Shown here: positions 1 through 6,750 of the stretch, piece by piece | Layout: each line of letters begins with the position of its first letter | Position numbering within the stretch: the first letter of the stretch is position 1 | Source of the DNA: Clostridia bacterium | GTDB lineage: Bacteria; Bacillota; Clostridia; Oscillospirales; Acutalibacteraceae | DNA: 9,057 nucleotides | Direction: 5' to 3' | Assembly (NCBI GenBank): GCA_900767015.1 | Contig: CAAFXQ010000143.1 | Coordinates: 1-9,057, forward strand | The notes under the pieces: model-generated | Told to the model about the DNA's origin: nothing | The model's database searches: none | The model's input: the letters and a program-made list of their open reading frames with translations, nothing else | Program-made: the position numbers and the translations under genes

Positions 1-231
1 GGCAATCGACGTGATGCGGCTTGCGTCAAGCCTGAGCCGGTCGATCAGCGACGGGTTCATTCCGTTTTCTTCGGCATTTTCGATATCCACGGCGTTTTGC
101 GCCATGATCGCTTGTGCATTTTCTTCAATCGCCGCCGCCATCAGAAGCAAAGCGGCATTTTTTTGCGCCGTCCCGGTACTCATAAGAGAACGGGAGGCTT
201 TTTTTGCATTGATTCCGAGAGAAGTCAGCAT
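1..231 (-). CDS. proA: Gamma-glutamyl phosphate reductase, N-terminal part (cut by window edge)
   Basis: The 77 visible codons are the start of ProA, the cytoplasmic NADPH-dependent enzyme that reduces gamma-glutamyl phosphate to glutamate 5-semialdehyde, the second step of proline synthesis. The protein starts MLTSLGINAKKASRSLMS and continues through AQKNAALLLMAAAIEE and ends in LIDRLRLDASRITSIA, the usual N-terminal helices of ProA (start of the aldehyde-dehydrogenase fold). The catalytic cysteine lies in the missing part. The ATG at 231 is preceded by AAAGGGTGA, a ribosome binding site that overlaps the proB stop codon; only 6 nt separate the two genes, so translation is probably coupled. 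The frame is open to base 1. Identification rests on recognised family sequence and on the adjoining proB. Confidence 0.93.
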   Translation of the reverse strand, partial: MLTSLGINAKKASRSLMSTGTAQKNAALLLMAAAIEENAQAIMAQNAVDIENAEENGMNPSLIDRLRLDASRITSIA

Positions 232-237
232 TTTGGT

Positions 238-1032
238 TCACCCTTTCTTCTGTGCTTTGAAAAGTGTGCCGGTCAGTCTGCCGTCAATGAGCTTATAAAG
301 ATCCTGCGGTGCACTGCCGTTCATGACGACCGTCGTGATACCGGCATTTGTTGCAACCTCTGCGGCGTGTACCTTTGTAATCATGCCGCCGGTTCCTCTT
401 TTGGTTCCCGCCCCGCCGCAAAGCTTTTTGATGTCGCCGTCGATTCTGTCAACGACGGGAATGATTTTCGCTTCCGGATTTTCGGTCGGGTCGCTGTCAA
501 ACAGCCCGTCGGTGTCCGTCAGAATCACCAATGCGTCCGCATTCGTCAAAACGGCAACCGTCGCCGAAAGGCTGTCGTTGTCGCCGAACACAATTTCATC
601 GGTGGCGACACTGTCGTTTTCGTTTACAATCGGGATCGCCCCGTATTCGAAAAGCTTTTCGAAGGTGTTGGTAAGATTCTGACACCGTTCGGGGCAGTCA
701 AAGTCGCTCTTTGTAACAAGCAGCTGACCGATTTTCTGTCCGTATTCGCCGAAGAATTTATCATACATAAACATCAGCTCACACTGACCGATGGTAGCCG
801 CCGCCTGTCTGCCCGGAATATCGGCCGGCTTTTCGGAAAGCCCGAGCTTTCCGACCCCGACACCGATTGCGCCGGAGGTAACGAGCGTGACGTCAATTCC
901 GCTGTTGTGCAGATCGGCAAGCACCGAGCATAGCTTCATCATTCTTCGGATATTCGTTTTTCCTGTTTCATATGTAAGCGTGGAGGTTCCGACCTTCACG
1001 ACAAGTCTCTTGATATTTTTCAGGCTGTTCAT
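238..1032 (-). CDS. proB: Glutamate 5-kinase, short form without PUA domain
   Basis: This is the cytoplasmic enzyme that phosphorylates glutamate to gamma-glutamyl phosphate, the first and usually proline-inhibited step of proline synthesis. The 264-residue protein is an amino-acid-kinase fold: VVKVGTST at 11-18 (phosphate-binding lysine K13), SGAIGVGVGKLG from 53, NENDSV at 137-142, GDNDSLSA at 150-157, TDTDGLF at 172-178 and GTGGM at 213-217. It stops where longer ProB proteins such as that of E. coli (367 aa) continue into a PUA domain, so this is the short form known from other bacteria. I chose the ATG at 1032 because AGGGAG lies 8 nt upstream; the in-frame GTG at 1041 sits inside that ribosome binding site. 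It is the middle gene of the M16 peptidase - proB - proA operon. Confidence 0.95.
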   Translation of the reverse strand: MNSLKNIKRLVVKVGTSTLTYETGKTNIRRMMKLCSVLADLHNSGIDVTLVTSGAIGVGVGKLGLSEKPADIPGRQAAATIGQCELMFMYDKFFGEYGQKIGQLLVTKSDFDCPERCQNLTNTFEKLFEYGAIPIVNENDSVATDEIVFGDNDSLSATVAVLTNADALVILTDTDGLFDSDPTENPEAKIIPVVDRIDGDIKKLCGGAGTKRGTGGMITKVHAAEVATNAGITTVVMNGSAPQDLYKLIDGRLTGTLFKAQKKG

Positions 1033-1060
1033 TCTGACCACTCCCTGCTTCGTTCATGCT

Positions 1061-2317
1061 TCATTTTGCGTCTTCGAGTATTTTACGGTAAAAGCTTTCG
1101 TCCCTGACCTTTCCGACGGCGGTAAAGGCAAGCGAACCCAAGTCGAGATAGCGTTCCGCCGCTTCTTTCACCTGTGAAAGCGTTACGTTCTGAATTGTTT
1201 CAATGATTTCGTCGTCGTCAATGAACCGGGAAAGCATCAGCTGTGTATAGCCGAGCGAGGACAGCTTCGACTGCGGCTGTTCCCGGCTCATGATAAGCGA
1301 AGCACTCAGCTTTTCCTTCGCTCTTTGAAGCTCCTTTTCGGTAAGAACCGAAGAAAGATTTTTGATAATCTTCAGCGTTTCTTCAACTGCCGTCTTTTCT
1401 GACTGCGGCGAAAGACTCATCTGAACGGCGATATACCCGCCGCCCGCATACCTGGCAAGATAGGCATCAATGCTGTAAACCAACCCAAGCTGTTCCCGGA
1501 TTCTCTTGTTCAGTCTCGATGAGCTTCCCGTTCCGAGAACAAAAAGGCAAAGCTGCAACGGATACAGATCTTCGTGCCAGATTCCGACACCCGGGAAAGC
1601 GAGAATGATGTGCGTCTGTTCAAAATCCCGTTTTTTCAGCGTGACCCCCGTCTGAAACGGAACAACCGTTTCCGCAAGCGGATTGCCCGTATTCCGGTCG
1701 TTTTCAAAATAGCTTTTGATAAGTCCGAGCATTTCCTGCTCATCGAAGTTTCCCGAAACACCGATAACCGTCCGTTCCGGAACATAAAACCGACTCATAT
1801 GTTCAAGAAAATCTTCTTTTTTCATCGAGCTTACGCTTTCTCTTGTTCCGAGAATTTCCATTGAAAGACCGTTTCCCGAAAAGACAGCGCTTTCGTTCGC
1901 TTCACAGCAGACATCGGCGGGGTCATCCTCACACATCGAAATTTCTTCAAGAATAACGCCCTTTTCGGTCTCGATGTCGGCTATGTCAAGCTTCGGGTTT
2001 TTCAGCATATCGAAAAGAATGTCGGCGGCGCTTGCGATGCGGTGCCCGAGCGCCCTTACATAAAAGAAGGTATAGTCCTTTGTCGTATACGCATTGACCG
2101 AAGCGCCGATTTCGTCCATAGCGTCGGCGATTTCGAATGCATTTCTCTTATCGGAGCCCTTAAAGACAATATGCTCAATAAAATGAGAAATGCCGTTTTT
2201 CTCTTTCGTTTCATATCTCGACCCGCTCGCAACCCAGACGCCGACCGTAGCCGAGCGAAGCTCCGGCTGCTTCAGAAAAAATACTCTCATTCCGTTTTCG
2301 AGCGTAATAAGCTTCAT
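1061..2317 (-). CDS. M16 family zinc metallopeptidase (MlpA/YmxG-like)
   Basis: The 418-residue protein has the two-domain layout of single-chain M16B peptidases. The N-terminal domain carries the inverted zinc motif HFIEH at 45-49 (zinc ligands H45 and H49, catalytic E48), and the third ligand is most likely E125 in VILEEI, 76 residues on as in the mitochondrial processing peptidase beta subunit. The C-terminal domain contains VLGTGSSSRLNKRIREQLGLVYS (about 277-299), the usual substrate-cleft segment. There is no signal peptide, so it should act in the cytoplasm; substrates are unknown. The ATG at 2317 follows AAAGGA, and the protein begins MKLITLENGMRVF as the family does; an in-frame start at 2386 would add 23 unrelated residues encoded by repeat DNA. 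It is first in an apparent operon, 28 nt ahead of proB, and active-site residues are intact. Confidence 0.92.
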   Translation of the reverse strand: MKLITLENGMRVFFLKQPELRSATVGVWVASGSRYETKEKNGISHFIEHIVFKGSDKRNAFEIADAMDEIGASVNAYTTKDYTFFYVRALGHRIASAADILFDMLKNPKLDIADIETEKGVILEEISMCEDDPADVCCEANESAVFSGNGLSMEILGTRESVSSMKKEDFLEHMSRFYVPERTVIGVSGNFDEQEMLGLIKSYFENDRNTGNPLAETVVPFQTGVTLKKRDFEQTHIILAFPGVGIWHEDLYPLQLCLFVLGTGSSSRLNKRIREQLGLVYSIDAYLARYAGGGYIAVQMSLSPQSEKTAVEETLKIIKNLSSVLTEKELQRAKEKLSASLIMSREQPQSKLSSLGYTQLMLSRFIDDDEIIETIQNVTLSQVKEAAERYLDLGSLAFTAVGKVRDESFYRKILEDAK

Positions 2318-2360
2318 AAGGTTTTGTTTCCTTTCAATAAAATGCAAATACAAATCAGCA

Positions 2361-2444
2361 GGCGGCCGGGTGCGGCGAAGCCGCACGTTTGCCGCTTCGA
2401 AGAAGCGGCAAACACAAAACCCAAAAAGGGGTTTGTCGGCCGCC
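2361..2444. repeat. Four-way-junction palindrome cluster between ABC exporter and M16 gene
   Basis: An outer stem GGCGGCCG (2361-2368) pairs with CGGCCGCC (2437-2444). It encloses three hairpins laid end to end: GTGCGGC-GAA-GCCGCAC (2370-2386), a perfect 12-bp stem with a GAA loop (2387-2413), and ACAAAACCC-AAAAA-GGGGTTTGT with one mismatch (2414-2436). Only base 2369 and the loops stay unpaired, giving a compact cloverleaf-shaped fold. It could form in either DNA strand or in RNA read through from the ABC operon into the M16 gene, and it ends about 43 bp upstream of the M16 start codon. No terminator T-run follows directly. The base pairing is read directly from the sequence; any function is unknown. 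Confidence 0.75.
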
Positions 2445-2470
2445 GTCCCGCCCGTGGAAGAATCTCCCCC

Positions 2471-2486
2471 GAAGCCACCCGGCTTC
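2471..2486. repeat. Short perfect hairpin abutting repeat arm A
   Basis: GAAGCC (2471-2476) and GGCTTC (2481-2486) form a 6-bp stem with an ACCC loop. It sits between the four-way-junction cluster and the first base of repeat arm A. The 26 bp between the cluster and this hairpin hold nothing I recognise. Confidence 0.5.
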
Positions 2487-2609
2487 CCGCCGCTTATAAT
2501 CTACAGACTCCCCGTTACGGTCAAGCCGTTTCTGCGGGTAGAATCTTCCCTCAGGCACCAAGTTCCCCGCGACCGCAACTCTTCACTCTTCACTCTTCAT
2601 TATTCACTA
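2487..2609 (+). repeat. Dispersed repeat arm, copy A, with heptamer tail
   Basis: This copy starts CCGCCGCTTATAATC (2487-2501), passes through TCTGCGGGTAGAA (2531-2543) and ends its conserved part with CGCGACCGCAA (2568-2578). It aligns over 92 positions with the reverse complement of 6444-6537 (about 76% identical by hand alignment, one gap) and shares the same three blocks with 6796-6889. After the conserved part comes a period-7 tail: ACTCTTC three times (2578-2598) and then ATTATTC (2599-2605), stopping a few bases from the stop codon of the ABC exporter gene. Together with the palindrome cluster it fills nearly all of the 296-bp gap 2318-2613. No reading frame in it looks like a protein. 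Confidence 0.75.
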
Positions 2610-2613
2610 AATT

Positions 2614-4473
2614 TTACATAGCTTTCCCCGCAAACTGCGAATAATACAGTTCTGCATAGTCGCCGTTCTTTTGAAGAAGCTGTTCATGCGTACCCTTTTC
2701 GGTGATTTTTCCGTCGTCCACAAATAAGATCATATCCGCTTCCCGGATTGTCGAAAGACGGTGAGCGATAACAAAGCTTGTTCGACCTTTCATAAGAGCA
2801 TTCATCGCCTTTTGAATCTGAAGCTCCGTCCGGGTGTCAACGTTGCTTGTCGCCTCGTCAAGAATCAGAATATCGGGATTTTTCAAGACGGCTCTTGCAA
2901 TGGTAATCAGCTGTCTTTGTCCGGCGGAAAGATTTTCTCCGTCCTCCTCCAAAAGCGTATCATAGCCGTCGGGGAAGGTCGAAACAAAACGGTCGACCCT
3001 TGCGGTTTTCACAGCGTTTTCAAATTCTTTTTCGGTTGCCTTTTCGTGTCCGTACAATATATTATCACGAATACTTCCTTGAAACAACCATGTATCCTGC
3101 AAAACCATGGAAAATATATTGTGAAGATTTTCTCTTGAGATGTCCCGGATGTCAACCCCATCAATTTTTATGCTTCCGCTTTGAAGCTCATAAAACCGCA
3201 TCAGAAGATTGACAAGTGTCGTCTTTCCGGCTCCCGTCGGTCCGACAATCGCAATCAGCTGACCGGGCTTTACGTCAAGACTGAAGTTTTCGATAAGCGG
3301 AACATCTTTTTTATAGGAAAAGCAGATGTTTTCCACTTTTACACTGCCCTCGGATTTTTCGATGGTCGTTTTGACAGTGTCGGGCACCTCCTCTTCCTCG
3401 TCAACAAGGGCGAAAACCCGTTCCGCCGACGCAAGAGAGGACTGAAGCTCGTTGACAATATTGCTCATATCGACAAGCGGCTGCATAAACAGCTTCGAGT
3501 AGAACATGAAAACAGTGATTGCCCCGATATTGTAGCCACGGTTAATGATCAGATATCCGCCGATGACGCAGATGAGCACATAGCCCAAGTTGTTGGCAAA
3601 ATTGATAAGCGGTCCTAAAAAGCCCGAATAAAACTGTGCCTTGCGGCTGACATCATAGAGCTCTTCGTTGATCTCGTTGAATTCTTCGATTGCCTGTTTT
3701 TCCCGTCCGAAAGCTTTTACGATGTTGTGCCCCGTAAACATTTCTTCAATATGTCCGTTCAGGTCGCCCGTGACCTGCCACTGTTTTCTGAAATAGCGCT
3801 TGGAAACCGACAGCACGCCGAGCGCAATCGCCGCACCGACCGGGAGCGGAGAAAGAGCCGCCGCCGTCATGATGCGGTTATAGGTCAGCATGATAAACAG
3901 CACGCCGAAAAAGGTGACAATTGCGTTGACGGAATGGACAAAGCAGTTCTGGAACGTATTGTTGATATTGTCAATATCGTTTGTGACACGGCTTAACAGG
4001 TCGCCCTTGTTGCTGTTGTCAAAATACAAAAGCGGCAATCGGCTGAGCTTTTTGTTGATACGGCTCCGAAGGTCGGTAATCAGCCGCTGGGTAACGCCCG
4101 CCATGATAAAATGAATCACAAATGTACAGATTCCGCTTGCAAGATAAATCAGAAAAACAGTCAGAAGTACCGACGATATCTTCGAAAAATTGAGACTTCC
4201 GCCCGAGAGCTTCACGGCGACCTGCTCATTGATCAGATCCATGATATCGCCTAAATATTTCGGGCCGAGCACGCTTAAGAATGCGCTCACTGCACCGATT
4301 ACGACAACCGCCGTCACCGCCAAACGGTCGTTTTTGAGCATTCCTAAAAGCCGTTTCGCCGTGCTTTTGAAATCCTTCGGCTTCTGATGCTCCTGTCCGC
4401 CCGTCCGGTACTGACTGTATTTTTCGGTGTTTCGCTTTTTGCCCTGAGCGGAGGCTTTTTCTTTATTTTTCAT
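2614..4473 (-). CDS. Heterodimeric ABC exporter half-transporter, catalytically complete subunit (BmrD/TM288-like)
   Basis: This 619-residue protein has a charged cytoplasmic N-terminal extension (1-47), about six membrane helices (roughly 51-75, 100-125, 180-200, 203-225, 287-311, 318-335) and a C-terminal nucleotide-binding domain. Walker A is GPTGAGKT at 411-418, the Q-loop glutamine is Q459, the signature is LSAGQ at 515-519, Walker B is ILILD at 535-539 with catalytic E540, and the switch histidine is H571. E540 and H571 are intact while the signature departs from LSGGQ, the pattern of the consensus-site subunit in heterodimers such as TM287/288 or BmrCD. Its ATG overlaps the TGA of the upstream gene (ATGA) and has AAAGGAGG 7 nt upstream, so the pair is translationally coupled. 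Family members export drugs, lipids or peptides; the substrate here is unknown. Confidence 0.93.
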   Translation of the reverse strand: MKNKEKASAQGKKRNTEKYSQYRTGGQEHQKPKDFKSTAKRLLGMLKNDRLAVTAVVVIGAVSAFLSVLGPKYLGDIMDLINEQVAVKLSGGSLNFSKISSVLLTVFLIYLASGICTFVIHFIMAGVTQRLITDLRSRINKKLSRLPLLYFDNSNKGDLLSRVTNDIDNINNTFQNCFVHSVNAIVTFFGVLFIMLTYNRIMTAAALSPLPVGAAIALGVLSVSKRYFRKQWQVTGDLNGHIEEMFTGHNIVKAFGREKQAIEEFNEINEELYDVSRKAQFYSGFLGPLINFANNLGYVLICVIGGYLIINRGYNIGAITVFMFYSKLFMQPLVDMSNIVNELQSSLASAERVFALVDEEEEVPDTVKTTIEKSEGSVKVENICFSYKKDVPLIENFSLDVKPGQLIAIVGPTGAGKTTLVNLLMRFYELQSGSIKIDGVDIRDISRENLHNIFSMVLQDTWLFQGSIRDNILYGHEKATEKEFENAVKTARVDRFVSTFPDGYDTLLEEDGENLSAGQRQLITIARAVLKNPDILILDEATSNVDTRTELQIQKAMNALMKGRTSFVIAHRLSTIREADMILFVDDGKITEKGTHEQLLQKNGDYAELYYSQFAGKAM

Positions 4474-6212
4474 GACAGTGCCTCCTTTGTCAGCTGAGAT
4501 TCGGCAATTTCACGGTAAACAGGGCAAGAGCTTAAAAGCTCGCTGTGCGTTCCGATTCCGCAGATTTCCCCTTCGTCAAGCACGATGATTTTATCGGCGT
4601 CGATAATCGTTCCGACCCGTTGGGCGACAATGATGACCGTCGCATTGAGCTTTTCACGGATCGCCTTTCTGACTCTTGCGTCCGTTCTGAAATCGAGAGC
4701 GGAAAAGCTGTCGTCAAAAATATAGACGTCCGCCTGACGGACAAGAGCACGGGCAATCGAAAGACGCTGTTTCTGTCCGCCGGAAAGGTTGGTGCCGCTC
4801 TGGCTTACCCGGCTTTCGATTCCGTCGGGAAGCTTATCGACAAATTCACTGCTTTGCGAGATATCAAGAGCAAGTCGGAGTCTTTCTTCGGTTGCGTTTT
4901 CGTCGCCGTAAAGAAGATTTTCCCGGACGGAGCCGCTGAAAAGTGAAGCCTTTTGCGGAACATAGCCGATAAGCGAATGCAGCGTTTTCTGCTCGAGCTT
5001 CTTAACGTCCGTTCCGTCAAAAAGCACCCGTCCGCCCGTCACGTCATAAAAGCGGGTGATAAGCGAAACGAGCGTCGACTTTCCGCTTCCCGTTGAGCCG
5101 ATGATCGCCGTCACCTGCCCTTTTTCGGCGGTAAAGCTGATATTCTTAAGCACCGGTGCGGCGTCCTCGTAGCCGAACGTTACATTTTCAAATTCAACCG
5201 TTCCCCTTTTTTCGGGCACGATATCCTCCGGGGCTTCGCAGTCCTTGATGCCCGGCTCAATTTCAAGAACTTCGTTGATTCTTTTTGCGCTGATGTTCGC
5301 TCTCGGCACGATTACGAACATAGCGGCGGCGATCGTGACGGCGAAAACAATCATCATCATATAAAGCAAAAACGCCTGCAAATCGCCGACCGTGTTTTGA
5401 ATTTTTACGGCGTCGGTCATCGCATCGATATTTTTTGAAGCGATATAGACAAGAAGCACAAGTGCCGTTATCACAAGAGTGATACAAAGCGGAAGAATCA
5501 CGGACATAGTGCGCTGAAACTTTAAAACAAGAGCGGAAAGACGGCGGTTTTTATCTTCAAAGCGTTCGTCCTCTTTTTCGCTCGTATTGAAAGCCCGGAT
5601 AACCCGGATTCCCGAAAGCTTTTCACGAAGAAAGCTGTTGACCTCATCGGTGAGCTTCTGACGTTTTTTGAAAAGCGGCATAACGATTTTTACGACAACA
5701 AAGCTAATCAGCGCAATAATCGGAATAATCGCAAAAATAATCATCGCAAGCTTTGCGTTTAACAGGAACGCCATGACGGTACCGCCGACAAGCATGACGG
5801 GAGCGGCAAGAATCATTCGCATTCCCTGCAAAAGGAAGTCCTGAAGCACCTTTACATCGTTTGTACAGCGGGTAATCAGCGACGGTGTACCGATATGTTC
5901 AATGTCGCTGTGAGACAGCGATTCCACCTTCAGAAAAATCTTTTCACGCATGATTTTTCCGTAAGCTGCAGAGGTCTTGCTGGTAAAATAAGAGCTGAGA
6001 ACCGATATGAAAATATTCAGTGCGGACACAGCCGCCATAATAAGCCCGGTTCTTTTTATGTATTCCATATCTCCTGCGGCGATGCCGTTATTGATGATAA
6101 GCGACATCAGAAGCGGCAATGCAAGAGACAGCGCCTGAACAAAAACGACAAACAAAATTGAAAGCGCAACCGTTCCGGCGATGGGCCTTAAGTGCTTTAA
6201 TGCTTTTATCAA
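4470..6212 (-). CDS. Heterodimeric ABC exporter half-transporter, degenerate-site subunit (BmrC/TM287-like)
   Basis: This 580-residue partner subunit has about six membrane helices (roughly 11-40, 55-77, 132-152, 155-178, 238-258, 277-303) followed by a nucleotide-binding domain. Walker A is GSTGSGKS at 372-379, the Q-loop glutamine Q420 and the signature LSGGQ at 476-480. After Walker B (VYIFD, 496-500) the catalytic glutamate is replaced by D501, and the switch histidine by Q531 (VAQR). Both changes are known from the degenerate site of TM287-type subunits, so this gene and the next form one asymmetric exporter. I place the start at TTG 6212, because GGAGG lies 8 nt upstream; an in-frame TTG at 6233 lies beyond that ribosome binding site and would add seven residues. 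It is the first gene of the two-gene operon. Confidence 0.92.
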   Translation of the reverse strand: MIKALKHLRPIAGTVALSILFVVFVQALSLALPLLMSLIINNGIAAGDMEYIKRTGLIMAAVSALNIFISVLSSYFTSKTSAAYGKIMREKIFLKVESLSHSDIEHIGTPSLITRCTNDVKVLQDFLLQGMRMILAAPVMLVGGTVMAFLLNAKLAMIIFAIIPIIALISFVVVKIVMPLFKKRQKLTDEVNSFLREKLSGIRVIRAFNTSEKEDERFEDKNRRLSALVLKFQRTMSVILPLCITLVITALVLLVYIASKNIDAMTDAVKIQNTVGDLQAFLLYMMMIVFAVTIAAAMFVIVPRANISAKRINEVLEIEPGIKDCEAPEDIVPEKRGTVEFENVTFGYEDAAPVLKNISFTAEKGQVTAIIGSTGSGKSTLVSLITRFYDVTGGRVLFDGTDVKKLEQKTLHSLIGYVPQKASLFSGSVRENLLYGDENATEERLRLALDISQSSEFVDKLPDGIESRVSQSGTNLSGGQKQRLSIARALVRQADVYIFDDSFSALDFRTDARVRKAIREKLNATVIIVAQRVGTIIDADKIIVLDEGEICGIGTHSELLSSCPVYREIAESQLTKEALS

Positions 6213-6260
6213 TGTTTTCTCCTCCGTAAGCAATAATAACTGCAGAAAAAATTATGATAG

Positions 6261-6269
6261 ATTTTACCA
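6261..6269 (-). promoter_or_regulatory. Possible extended -10 promoter of the ABC exporter operon
   Basis: On the minus strand TGGTAAAAT matches an extended -10 element (TGnTATAAT) with hexamer TAAAAT at 6266-6261. No good -35 hexamer lies 16-18 bp upstream. Transcription would start near 6254, giving a leader of about 40 nt before the TTG start. The flanking DNA (6240-6330) is AT-rich and lies outside the repeat element. This is a weak call. Confidence 0.35.
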
Positions 6270-6325
6270 CAAAGTTATGAACAAAATATGAAGAATTCTG
6301 TTCTGATCACTTATACAAAAATCGT

Positions 6326-6410
6326 CCGGACTTCTCCGGGAAAAAGTACAAGCCGACCGAATAAGCAAGGTGAATTCAGTCTGTCTCCGGGCACGCCGAT
6401 CCCGGGACAG
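6326..6410. other. Two small hairpins between the ABC promoter region and repeat arm B
   Basis: CCGGA-CTTC-TCCGG (6326-6339) is followed on the minus strand by ACGATTTTTG, which makes it a weak terminator candidate for transcripts coming from the AraC gene side. CTGTC-T-CCGGG (6381-6391, bulged T) pairs with CCCGGGACAG (6401-6410) around a 9-nt loop, with no T-run on either side. Nothing else is recognisable between 6270 and 6420. Confidence 0.35.
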
Positions 6411-6420
6411 GCAGTGGTAC

Positions 6421-6575
6421 AATGCGTAATTTGTAATGCGTAATTGTGGTTGCGGGGTTCCTTTGTACCGCAGGAAAGCTTTTCCCCGCAGAAGCGGCTT
6501 TTTCGTGACGAAAAGTCTGTTGATTATAAGTGGCGGAAAGTTGGTAGATTCAGGGAAAATGCAGATAAAGCTTAG
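6421..6575 (-). repeat. Dispersed repeat arm, copy B (inverted), with 14-bp-period tail
   Basis: Read on the minus strand, this copy runs inward to outward as GCTTAG (6575-6570), GCATTTTCCCTG (6562-6551), CCGCCACTTATAATC (from about 6537), TTCTGCGGGG, and CCCCGCAACCACAA (ending at 6444). Positions 6537-6444 align with copy A at about 76% identity. Hairpin positions are kept while sequences change: TTTTCG-TCA-CGAAAA here against CCG-TTA-CGG in copy A, then CCGC-TTCT-GCGG here. The tail beyond the conserved end is an 11-bp direct repeat AATGCGTAATT at 6421-6431 and 6435-6445, period 14. The arm also pairs as an inverted repeat with copy C. Confidence 0.72.
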
Positions 6576-6626
6576 TTTAGGGTGTTCTCGTTAACCGTCA
6601 GCACTCAGTAAAATTCAGCTTAGCTT

Positions 6627-6746
6627 ACTCCCTCCGACGGCTTCGCCGCCACCTCCCTCACGAGGGAGGCTCATTTTAGCGCCTCTTTTAGGTCAATAGC
6701 ATTTGGCTCCCTGGTGAGGGAGCTGTCACGAAGTGACTGAGGGAGT
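6627..6746. repeat. CTCCCTC-type palindromic core of two mirror-image halves
   Basis: The core is bounded by ACTCCCTC (6627-6634) and GAGGGAGT (6739-6746). The left half carries hairpins CGGC-TTC-GCCG (6638-6648) and CCTCCCTC-AC-GAGGGAGG (6652-6669); the right half carries GCTCCCT-GGTG-AGGGAGC (6706-6723) and GTCAC-GAA-GTGAC (6725-6737). The reverse complement of the right half aligns with the left half in the same order of parts, but the small stem next to the edge has changed both sides together. From memory, short intergenic repeats with CTCCCTC ends are frequent in gut Clostridia; I cannot confirm a family name. A linker of about 36 bp (6670-6705) between the halves shows no structure. 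Confidence 0.7.
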
Positions 6747-6750
6747 CCCA

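Noticed and set aside
97..933. Long open frame (278 codons) on the plus strand opposite proB
   Set aside because: It is the antisense shadow of a well-supported proB; its translation is rich in Arg, Cys and His and resembles no family.
2361..2444. Cloverleaf shape suggesting a tRNA gene
   Set aside because: There is no T-loop consensus, no CCA-type end and no anticodon arm of standard size, and the loops are 3-5 nt.
2500..2530. TTGACC and TATAAG on the minus strand inside copy A, as a promoter for the M16 operon
   Set aside because: Spacing is about 20 bp, too long for a standard sigma-A promoter, and the -35 part is not kept in copies B and C.
2355..2561. Open frame of 68 codons on the minus strand in the intergenic repeat, a possible small protein
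   Set aside because: It is encoded entirely by the palindromic repeat DNA, so its openness follows from high G+C content; I see no ribosome binding site or protein-like pattern.
6486..6504. CCGC-AGAA-GCGG followed by five T on the plus strand, as a terminator
   Set aside because: The stem is only 4 bp, no plus-strand gene lies upstream, and the structure is part of repeat arm B, which is shared with copy A.
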